The position numbers were made by a program, and so were the translations under genes. A model generated the notes under the pieces. The model made no database searches and was not told the origin of the DNA. It saw nothing but the letters and a program-made list of their open reading frames with translations. A stretch of 19,338 nt of DNA from CAYFVU01 sp964346645 (GTDB taxonomy: Bacteria > Spirochaetota > Spirochaetia > DSM-16054 > Sediminispirochaetaceae), in assembly GCA_964346645.1 (NCBI GenBank), contig CAYFVU010000069.1, positions 1 to 19,338 on the forward strand. Reading direction: 5' to 3'. This document shows positions 6,983 to 13,472 of the stretch, one piece after another (position 1 is the first letter of the stretch; every line of letters starts with the position of its first letter).

Positions 6983-7474
6983 CTATACCCAAACGGAGGG
7001 ATCGGCTGCTTCGACGAGAACGGCGGCGTAGGCCTCGACGGCCTCCGCTCTGCCAATAGAACCGATCTTCTCGTGGGTTTTCGCCTTGACCGAGACCGTA
7101 GCCGCATCTATGTGGATAAGTGCGGCGAGGTTCTGTCGAATGCTCTCTATGTAGGGGCCGAGTTTCGGCTGCTGCAGCACCACCGTCGTGTCGATGTTGA
7201 CGGGCATGTAGCCGGCGCCGTGGATCAGCTGTACGACTTCCTCGAGAAGGGTCGTGCTCTCTGCGTCTTTCCACTGCGGATCGGAAGGGGGAAAGTGACT
7301 GCCGATGTCTCCCATGGCGAGTGAGCCGAGCAGACCGTCGATGAGCGCATGGATGAGCACGTCACCGTCGGAGTGCCCTGCCTCGCCGACCGGGGAGGGG
7401 ATGGTGATGCCCCCGAGGACGAGAGATCTTCCCTCCACGAGGCGGTGAAGATCCCAGCCGAAGCCGATTTTCAC
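6983..7474 (-). CDS. ispF: 2-C-methyl-D-erythritol 2,4-cyclodiphosphate synthase
   Basis: A 163-residue MEP-pathway enzyme that converts CDP-methylerythritol 2-phosphate to the cyclodiphosphate with release of CMP; the family works as a trimer. The zinc ligands Asp8 and His10 lie in GFGWDLHRL, and His42 in HSDGDVLIHALIDGLLG, the same numbering as in the E. coli enzyme. The usual DIGSHFPPSDPQWKDAES loop and the C-terminal KAKTHEKIGSIGRAEAVEAYA block are present. The start ATG overlaps the ispD stop by 4 bp (ATGA), so the two are translationally coupled. Confidence 0.97.
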   Translation of the reverse strand: MKIGFGWDLHRLVEGRSLVLGGITIPSPVGEAGHSDGDVLIHALIDGLLGSLAMGDIGSHFPPSDPQWKDAESTTLLEEVVQLIHGAGYMPVNIDTTVVLQQPKLGPYIESIRQNLAALIHIDAATVSVKAKTHEKIGSIGRAEAVEAYAAVLVEAADPSVWV

Positions 7475-8196
7475 CCCTCCTGCTCCCTGTCTCCCCTCCT
7501 CAGGTCGCTCGGAAAGGTGATTTTTTTGTTCTCGGGAGCGCCGGCGACAGTGTGAACCGGGCCTATGTAGCGGGTAAAGATTTCCGAATCGTCTATATAA
7601 TAGGTGCCGTCGGTGGAGGCTTTTCTGTGGGCTTCGAGAATGGCGGGAAAGGAGAATGCCTGAGGGGTTTGGGCTCCCATTGTTCGGTTCCTCGCGAAGT
7701 GCCCCTCGATGTTGCCGTCGATGTCGATCTGTTTGACTGCGTCGGTTATGGAAATGACCGGAATGGATGCGTCGTTGACGATGCAGTCGCGCAGTACGCT
7801 TCTGATGAGGTCTACCGATATCCAGGGGCGAGCCGCATCGTGGATGATGCTGTACTCTATCGAAGCGGTGAAGGCGGCGAGACCGCGGTACACCGACTCC
7901 TGTCTGGTTTCGCCCCCCACGACGAGTCGTATCTTTTCTCTCTCGGCTGCGTACTCCTGCTCGAGCCCCTCGTCGATGAGACTTTCCACCTGCTGCTCGT
8001 GTCCGTTCGGTACGGTAATAACCACCTCTTCGTAGGAGGTGGCTCTTAAAAATGCGAGAAGTGTCTTTACGAGGACGGGTACGCCGTCGAGGGAGAGATA
8101 TTCCTTCTTTGTTCCGTTTCCCATTCGGGTGCTGAGACCCGCTGCAGTGAGAAGAAGTCCGACTCGTGGTCCGGTGTGTCTATTCTCTGGTGCCAC
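7471..8196 (-). CDS. ispD: 2-C-methyl-D-erythritol 4-phosphate cytidylyltransferase
   Basis: A 241-residue nucleotidyltransferase that joins CTP and methylerythritol 4-phosphate, two steps before IspF. The N-terminal LLLTAAGLSTRMG with KKEYLSLDG provides the CTP-binding Arg24 and Lys31 expected of the family. HDAARPWIS (about 119-127), FARNRTMGAQTPQAF and the C-terminal TYYIDDSEIF region also fit. The start is a GTG at 8196, thirteen bp after the carD stop, with no strong Shine-Dalgarno sequence; no better start exists before the signature, so it may depend on coupling to carD translation. The stop overlaps ispF. Confidence 0.96.
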   Translation of the reverse strand: MAPENRHTGPRVGLLLTAAGLSTRMGNGTKKEYLSLDGVPVLVKTLLAFLRATSYEEVVITVPNGHEQQVESLIDEGLEQEYAAEREKIRLVVGGETRQESVYRGLAAFTASIEYSIIHDAARPWISVDLIRSVLRDCIVNDASIPVISITDAVKQIDIDGNIEGHFARNRTMGAQTPQAFSFPAILEAHRKASTDGTYYIDDSEIFTRYIGPVHTVAGAPENKKITFPSDLRRGDREQEG

Positions 8197-8209
8197 TGTT
8201 GTTCGGGGT

Positions 8210-8725
8210 CTACTCGGTTTCCAGGCTGTTGAAGATCATATCCTCGACCTCGACTTTCTGCTTATCGAGGCTGAAGGAAATCTCGTCGACGAGTATCTTG
8301 AGGGCGTTGTCGAAGAGCTTCCGCTCCTGGATGGGGAGCTCCTTTATCTTGCTTCTGTGGTAGAGTGTGCGCACAACGGTTGCAATGTCGATGACACTTC
8401 CGCTCTTGAGAAGGTCGAGGTTCATCTGGTACCGCATCTTCCAGTCGGCCGTTACCGGTTCGTGTTGCTGTGCTATGTGAGTGAGGGCCTTCTTCGACTC
8501 CTTCTGACTGACTATGCTTCTGATTCCGAGCTCCTCCGCTCGTTCAACCGGCACCATGACGGTCATATCGGATATCTCGAGATAGATTACATAGTAGAGG
8601 ACCTTGTTGCCCTTGAAATCCTTCTCCTCTATCGAGGTAATCTTTCCTACTCCCTGAAGAGGATATACGACATGTTGATCTACGTTAAAACCTGGAGAGG
8701 TTTGTGTGTGAGAAACTGATTCCAT
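8210..8725 (-). CDS. carD: CarD/CdnL-family RNA-polymerase-binding regulator
   Basis: A 171-residue protein. Residues about 13-70 (FNVDQHVVYPLQGVGKITSIE, then YYVIYLE and MTVMVPVERAEELGIR) form the RNA-polymerase-interacting Tudor-like domain shared with TRCF. The rest is an all-helical C-terminal domain (DWKMRYQMNLDLLKSG, ELPIQERKLFDNALKILVDEI). Members bind the polymerase beta subunit and stabilise open complexes, often at rRNA promoters. The ATG at 8725 is the only start that fits; the open frame continues 108 codons upstream through AT-rich DNA that is not CarD-like. It heads an operon with ispD, ispF and nth; carD-ispD-ispF order is also known in mycobacteria. There is no clear Shine-Dalgarno sequence. 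Confidence 0.94.
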   Translation of the reverse strand: MESVSHTQTSPGFNVDQHVVYPLQGVGKITSIEEKDFKGNKVLYYVIYLEISDMTVMVPVERAEELGIRSIVSQKESKKALTHIAQQHEPVTADWKMRYQMNLDLLKSGSVIDIATVVRTLYHRSKIKELPIQERKLFDNALKILVDEISFSLDKQKVEVEDMIFNSLETE

Positions 8726-8732
8726 GTTGTAT

Positions 8733-8761
8733 ATATTACCTGAAATCGAGGAAATAGTCAA
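8733..8761 (-). promoter_or_regulatory. Strong sigma-70-type promoter of the carD operon
   Basis: On the minus strand TTGACT (8761-8756), exactly 17 bp and TAATAT (8738-8733) give 5/6 matches at each box. Normal geometry places the transcription start at about 8726, one base before the carD ATG at 8725, so the mRNA would be leaderless or nearly so. AT-rich sequence directly upstream of the -35 could act as an UP element. Confidence 0.7.
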
Positions 8762-8765
8762 AGGG

Positions 8766-8796
8766 CGCAAATATATATTGCGTACAAATATATATA
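8766..8796. repeat. AT-rich repeats between carD and malQ
   Basis: CAAATATATAT occurs at 8768-8778 and again at 8785-8795, a 17-bp period. The first copy lies within CGCAA-N7-TTGCG (8766-8782), an inverted repeat that could be a regulator site. It sits just upstream of the carD -35 box. On the plus strand a weak promoter for malQ, TTGCGT 8778-8783 with TATGTA 8801-8806 (17-bp spacer), overlaps it. Confidence 0.4.
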
Positions 8797-8824
8797 GTGA
8801 TATGTATTTTCGGTACATTTCTCC

Positions 8825-8860
8825 CCTCCGGAGCATGACTTCGGAAGGACCGAGGTTTTT
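8825..8860 (+). promoter_or_regulatory. Possible hairpin with T-run in the malQ leader
   Basis: CCTC-C-GG (8825-8831, one bulged base) can pair with CCGAGG (8850-8855), followed by five T (8856-8860), upstream of malQ and downstream of its putative promoter. It has terminator or attenuator form but a long 18-base loop, so support is weak. Confidence 0.25.
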
Positions 8861-8966
8861 GCCCCCTCTCATGCGGCATAGCCCCTTGCGAAGAGCGGAT
8901 CTGCATTCTACATTGTCGATGGGGCCTCGATGGAACTCAATTCTCCGAAGCTCCCCGGAGGTCAAT

Positions 8967-10526
8967 ATGAAACAGCAGCGCTCGGCGGGTGTGCTTCTGC
9001 ACCCCGTATCTCTTCCCGGTAGTCCGGGCATAGGCGATATGGGAAACAACGCCTACCGCTTCGTCGACTTTCTCGAACAGTCGGGCTCCTCGATTTGGCA
9101 GATTCTTCCGCTGGGACCGACGGGGCACGGAAACAGCCCCTACACGGCGGTCTCATCCTTTGCGGGCAATACGCTGCTCATCGCCCTCGACCTCTTGGAG
9201 GAACAGGGTTTTCTCCCCTCCGGAGCTTCGCAGTACCACCCCGTTTTTCCCGAGGGACGGATCGAATACGATGAGGTGATCCCCTGGAAGGAGGAGCTCC
9301 TCCGCTCGGCGGCGGAGAACTTTCTCTCTCACGCCGATGCTTCGGATGCGAAGGAGAGGCCGAACGGCGCCGATTTCGCGGAGTTCTGCAGGACCGAGTC
9401 GTTTTGGCTGGACGACTACGCCCTCTTTACCGCGGCAAAACGGCACTTCGATGCACAGGCGACACGGGAGGGTGTGGAGAACTCCCTGTGGAACAGCTAC
9501 TGGCCGAAGGAGCTTGCTCACCGCGAGGAAAAAGGGCTCGAGCAGTGGGCGGAGTACTTCCATGAGGAGATACATCGAGAGAAGGTGCTACAGTACATCT
9601 TTCACCGCCAGTGGTGCGATCTGAAGGCCTACGCCAACGGCAAGGGCATACGCATATTCGGCGACATACCCATTTTCGTCGCCTTCGACAGCGCGGATGT
9701 CTGGGCCCGACCCGATCTCTTTCTCCTCGACAATGGATTGAAGCCGGAGGCGGTATCCGGTGTGCCGCCCGACTACTTCAGCAGCACCGGACAGCGCTGG
9801 GGCAATCCGCTCTATGCGTGGGAACGTCACCGGGAGGAGCAGTTCTCCTGGTGGATTTCGCGTCTCGAGAAGAGTTTCGACCTCGTGGATATGCTGCGGA
9901 TAGACCACTTTCGCGGTTTCCAAGCCTACTGGAAGATTCCCGCAGAGGCAAAGACGGCGACGAGGGGGCAATGGGTCGAGGCGCCCGGAGGCGAGTTCTT
10001 TCGTACGGTGAAGGACCGGCTGGGCGAGCTGCCCATCGTCGCGGAGAATTTGGGGGTGATTACCCCGGAGGTAGAGCAGCTGCGCCGCGAATTCGATCTT
10101 CCCGGGATGCTGGTACTCCACTTTGCCTTCGACCCCGACGGAAAGGGCGGGTTGAAGAGCGATAATCCCTTTCTACCGCACAACCACACGAGAGACGCGG
10201 TGGCCTACACGGGAACCCACGACAACAACACCAGCCTCGGCTGGTACAGGATGCTCAGCGGCGAGGAGCGGGATCTGGTCCGCAGATATCTCGGCCGGCC
10301 CGACGATGCGGTCGTCTGGGAGCTCATTCGCGAGGTGTACCGATCGGTGGCACGTTATGCCGTGGTTCCGCTGCAGGACGTCCTCGAACTCGGCGAGGAA
10401 GCGAGGATGAACGTTCCCTCTACCGTAGGGGCGAACTGGTCGTGGCGGGTGCAGCAGGAGCAGTTGGATTTCACCGTGGCCGGTAGGCTGCGGGAATACG
10501 CACGTCTCTACGGCCGCGCTGAGTAG
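8967..10526 (+). CDS. malQ: 4-alpha-glucanotransferase (amylomaltase, GH77)
   Basis: A 519-residue enzyme that transfers glucan segments between maltodextrins, used in maltose and glycogen metabolism. The N-terminus has LLHPVSLPGSPGIGDMG and SSIWQILPLGPTGHGNSPY, standard for GH77. The catalytic residues are visible: nucleophile Asp313 in LRIDHFRGF, acid/base Glu360 in IVAENLG and Asp419 in TGTHDNNT. The length is typical of the short bacterial amylomaltases. The ATG at 8967 has GGAGG five bases upstream; 81 in-frame codons before it show no family similarity. It is divergent from carD over a 241-bp AT-rich region and convergent with the peptide-binding lipoprotein, whose reading frame overlaps its last 56 bp. 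No other sugar genes are nearby. Confidence 0.96.
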   Translation: MKQQRSAGVLLHPVSLPGSPGIGDMGNNAYRFVDFLEQSGSSIWQILPLGPTGHGNSPYTAVSSFAGNTLLIALDLLEEQGFLPSGASQYHPVFPEGRIEYDEVIPWKEELLRSAAENFLSHADASDAKERPNGADFAEFCRTESFWLDDYALFTAAKRHFDAQATREGVENSLWNSYWPKELAHREEKGLEQWAEYFHEEIHREKVLQYIFHRQWCDLKAYANGKGIRIFGDIPIFVAFDSADVWARPDLFLLDNGLKPEAVSGVPPDYFSSTGQRWGNPLYAWERHREEQFSWWISRLEKSFDLVDMLRIDHFRGFQAYWKIPAEAKTATRGQWVEAPGGEFFRTVKDRLGELPIVAENLGVITPEVEQLRREFDLPGMLVLHFAFDPDGKGGLKSDNPFLPHNHTRDAVAYTGTHDNNTSLGWYRMLSGEERDLVRRYLGRPDDAVVWELIREVYRSVARYAVVPLQDVLELGEEARMNVPSTVGANWSWRVQQEQLDFTVAGRLREYARLYGRAE

Positions 10527-12295
10527 GGACCCTTACCACTCCTTCGGGAATGCTCGGTGTGCCGAATCGCACGTACTTGAACGGATGGATGTCGAGAGGA
10601 TTGGGGAACCATCCCTCTATGAACTCGAGATCGATCACGTTGAAGGCCGGTGAGTGCTTGATCGGCATGATCACCGCACCCGAGAGGAGAATCTTCTCCG
10701 CCTCCGACATCGTCTTGTAGCGTTCTTCTCCCTTTTGGGTAAGCGACTCCTCAATGAGCTCGTCGTACTCGGGCTGTGAGTACTCCGATATGTTGAGGTT
10801 GCTGTCGGCGGTCCACATGTTGAGGAAGGTGAGGGGGTCTGCAAAGTCACCGATCCAGGTGAGGGTCCCGATGGTAAAGGGCTCCTCCTTCAGCCGGTCG
10901 TAGTAGCTGTGAAAGTCGGACTCCTCCAGGTTTACCGTCACGTCGAGCTTCTTCTCCCATGCCTCTTTCATGGCGCCGGCAATACGGCTCGACTCCTCTC
11001 CTCCGGGAATTGCGAGGGTTATCGCAGGAAGCCCCATGCCGCCGGGAAAACCCTCCTCGGCGAGGAGAGACTGGGCGGTCTCCTCGTCCTTTTCGGTTAT
11101 TCCCTCGATCTCCGGGTAGGAGCCGATCTTCGGAACCAGCGTCGAGCTCGGGATGTACATGTATTCGGATGAACGGATCTCATCCCACGGAAGGAGGAGT
11201 GCGAGGGCCCTGCGCACCGCAGGATTGTTGTAGGGCTCCGAGGCTGCCGAGAAGAAGTAGTAGCTCGTGGCAAAGAGGTGATTGACCACGATGGCGTCAC
11301 GGTCGGCGATCTTGTCGTAATCGACCGGCGCCTCGGTCCAGTGGATCTCCCCCTTGTTGAAGGACTTGGTTACTTCCGCCTCGTCGTCACGGTATATGAT
11401 CCGCAGAGCGTCCAGTCCCACCTGGGCCGAATCCCAGTAGAGCTCGTTCTTCTTCAGCAGGAGCTCGTCCTTCTTGCTCTCGGCAATAAAGAAGGGTCCG
11501 TTGGAGATGTGCTGCTCCGGATTCTCCAGACCGCCCTCCTTCCGCATCTCGGGGTGGAGGGGGCTGAAGCTGTGATGGCAGAGGATCTTGATGAAGTGGC
11601 TCGCCGGGTGCTCGAGCTCGAACCTCAGAATCCGCTCTTCTTCGGCATAGATGCCGACCTTCTCGGGATCGGTGATCTCTCCCTTGCGGTACTCTTTCAC
11701 ATTCTTCACTACGTCGAGCAGATCGGCGTATTCGGCATTCTCCTCCGGGTCGATGAGGCTGAGGAGGGTATCGCGCACGTGCGCCGCGCTAATGTAGTCG
11801 CCGTTGGAGTAGCGGGCATCGGAGCGAATGAAGAAGCGGTAGACGGTCTCCTCCTCCGAGGTTTCCCAACGTTCCGCGATCCCCGGGGATGGCTGAAGCG
11901 TGAAGGGGTTGTAGGTTACCAGGCCTTCGTAGAGGGCGGTGTAGACCTGCGCCTCGGTGGAGGTGAAGGTGTGCAGCGGGTCGAGGTCGAGGGCCTGCGG
12001 GGTAATGCAGTAGACGAACTCGTTTCGCTCGTCCGGGCTCTTTTCTGCTGATTCTTGTTCTTCCTGCTCCTCTTTGCCTTCCGCCTCTTCGCCGGCTTCT
12101 NNNNNNNNNNNNNNNNNNNNNNNNNNNNNNNNNNNNNNNNNNNNNNNNNNNNNNNNNNNNNNNNNNNNNNNNNNNNNNNNNNNNNNNNNNNNNNNNNNNN
12201 TCCTGCGAGGGGCCGGAGAAGCTCGTGCAGGCGGCGAAGAAAAAGAGGAGAGAGAGGGCGATGAGGATCAGGTAGCCGATATGTCTATTGTTCAT
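10471..12295 (-). CDS. Oligopeptide/solute-binding lipoprotein, SBP family 5 (OppA-like), interrupted by a gap
   Basis: The N-terminus (MNNRHIGYLILIALSLL, then FFFAAC) is a lipoprotein signal with Cys23 as lipidation site. After the gap an acidic linker (EAGEEAEGKEEQEEQ) leads into the binding domain: FVYCITPQALDLDPLHTFTS, YEGLVTYNP, SDARYSNGDYISAAHVRDTL, ISNGPFFI and the C-terminal MPIKHSPAFNVID and FKYVRFG. This is the extracytoplasmic receptor of an ABC peptide importer; no permease or ATPase is nearby, so it may be an orphan. A shorter frame starting with GTG at 11778 is an internal fragment. The two sides of the N run are not in phase at 100 N, which is expected for an arbitrary gap. The last ~22 codons antisense to malQ may result from a one-base error (see findings). 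Confidence 0.88.
12101..12200. other. Scaffold gap, 100 N, inside the binding-protein gene
   Basis: A placeholder gap between the signal-peptide part and the acidic linker. Unlike the first gap, the flanking sequences do not match each other, so some real sequence is missing, probably low-complexity codons for Glu, Ala and Gly. Confidence 0.98.
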
Positions 12296-12391
12296 TGTTC
12301 TTCTCTCAGTTAGTCAAGGTTCGACCGAATTGCCTTCGGCCGCTAATATCATTGTAAGGGATCGAAGAGCACCGCGTCCACAAACAGCGCA

Positions 12392-12438
12392 GGAATAGTC
12401 CGGGAATATCCGGCACGAATAAGGAGCGGGAATACCGG
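12392..12438. repeat. Three GGAATA-N(0-2)-CCGG repeats upstream of the binding-protein gene
   Basis: GGAATAGTCCGG (12392-12403), GGGAATATCCGG (12402-12413) and GGGAATACCGG (12428-12438) lie between lplA and the lipoprotein gene, 97 to 143 bp upstream of its start. They could be clustered regulator sites or degenerate repeats. The rest of the 166-bp intergenic region shows only a short GACCGAA/TTCGGCC hairpin. Confidence 0.35.
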
Positions 12439-12461
12439 AAGGCAATGCCCGTGGAACTCCG

Positions 12462-13463
12462 TTACATCTGGGTGGTCATCCACTCGGAGAACTCACGAAG
12501 CTGCTCGGCCGCCTCGGGCATCTCCTCTTCGGTCTGCGCGAGGCGTTCTCGTACGGCCGCCTTGTCGTAGTGGGTTCCCTGCAGGTCCTGCATAAGGCGC
12601 TCGACCATCTCGGGCAGGAGGCTGTCGGAGTAGATCTGCAGGTCGACGATCTTTCCTCCCTTCGTATCGAGGTAGACCTCCATCCTTCCCCACTCGAAGC
12701 GGTTGACCATGTGATGGGCGAAGTTTGGGGTCTTCCCGAAACGCCAGTCCCAGTCGGCGAGGTTTTCGAAGTAGTCGTTGAGGTGGGGAATCTGCTTGAG
12801 CGTCTCGTAGTCGAGGAGCTCGGGCTCGCAGCGTTCACCGTAGGTTGCGAAGAACTCCTCCATTATCGCCTCGGAAAGGTTGTCGTGGTCGATCTTCTCG
12901 TTGAACTCGGAGAGGTTGGCCACCCGCGACTTTACGGATTTGATACCCTTCGACTGCAGCTTCTCTTTGTCGGGGGTGAGGTACTTCGGCACCTTTGACA
13001 GATCCTCGCGGATGAGGAGGGTACCGTGGTGGAATGCCCTGTCCTGGGCGAGTTTGAAGGCGCTGCCGGATATCTTCTTGTCGTCGACGAGAATGTCGTT
13101 GCGGCCCGAGGCGACGGCGGTGACCCCGAAACGGCCGATGGCTGCGGTGATGATGCGGTTGTTGCGATCCTTGTCGTAGGTCTCTTTGCTCGACATGAAG
13201 GTGAAGTTGGTGTTGCCGAGGTCCTGAAACACCGCGCCGCCCCCGCTCTGCCTGCGGGCGAGTTTTACCCCGTCCCGTTCCATAGCCTCGAGGTCGCACT
13301 CTGCCCAGGGGTTCTGATACCTGCCGATTACGACGGTGTCGGCGTTCCTCCAGAGAAAGAGGATGTGGTGGGAGGGATCCATCTCCCTGAAAATGTAGTC
13401 CTCGGTGGCGAGGTTGAACCACGGATTGTGGGTGTCGGAAAGCAACACTCTGATTTTGGCCAT
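12462..13463 (-). CDS. lplA: Lipoate-protein ligase A
   Basis: A 333-residue enzyme that activates lipoate with ATP and attaches it to lipoyl domains of 2-oxoacid dehydrogenases and the glycine cleavage H protein. The catalytic domain has PWFNLATEDYIFR, LFLWRNADTVVIGRYQNPW, the RRQSGGGAVFQDLGN motif (70-84) and Lys130 in KKISGSAFK, the counterpart of the active-site lysine. The C-terminal accessory domain (about 250-333) is fused as in E. coli, and identity to the E. coli protein looks high over the whole length. The ATG at 13463 has AGGAG six bases upstream. It follows the ABC exporter genes by 9 bp, so they are probably co-transcribed, without an obvious functional link. Confidence 0.96.
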   Translation of the reverse strand: MAKIRVLLSDTHNPWFNLATEDYIFREMDPSHHILFLWRNADTVVIGRYQNPWAECDLEAMERDGVKLARRQSGGGAVFQDLGNTNFTFMSSKETYDKDRNNRIITAAIGRFGVTAVASGRNDILVDDKKISGSAFKLAQDRAFHHGTLLIREDLSKVPKYLTPDKEKLQSKGIKSVKSRVANLSEFNEKIDHDNLSEAIMEEFFATYGERCEPELLDYETLKQIPHLNDYFENLADWDWRFGKTPNFAHHMVNRFEWGRMEVYLDTKGGKIVDLQIYSDSLLPEMVERLMQDLQGTHYDKAAVRERLAQTEEEMPEAAEQLREFSEWMTTQM

Positions 13464-13472
13464 CGCATGCTC

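Noticed and set aside
6969..7274. Long N-terminal extension of Nth overlapping ispF
   Set aside because: Arg-rich shadow of ispF in another frame; family similarity starts at about 6968.
11278..12051. 257-codon plus-strand open frame inside the binding-protein gene
   Set aside because: Antisense to a well-supported coding sequence; composition reflects codon bias only.
11789..12100. Continuation of the lipoprotein frame past the N run with an Arg-rich product
   Set aside because: The frame is an artefact of the arbitrary 100-N length; the real binding-protein frame is shifted by one.
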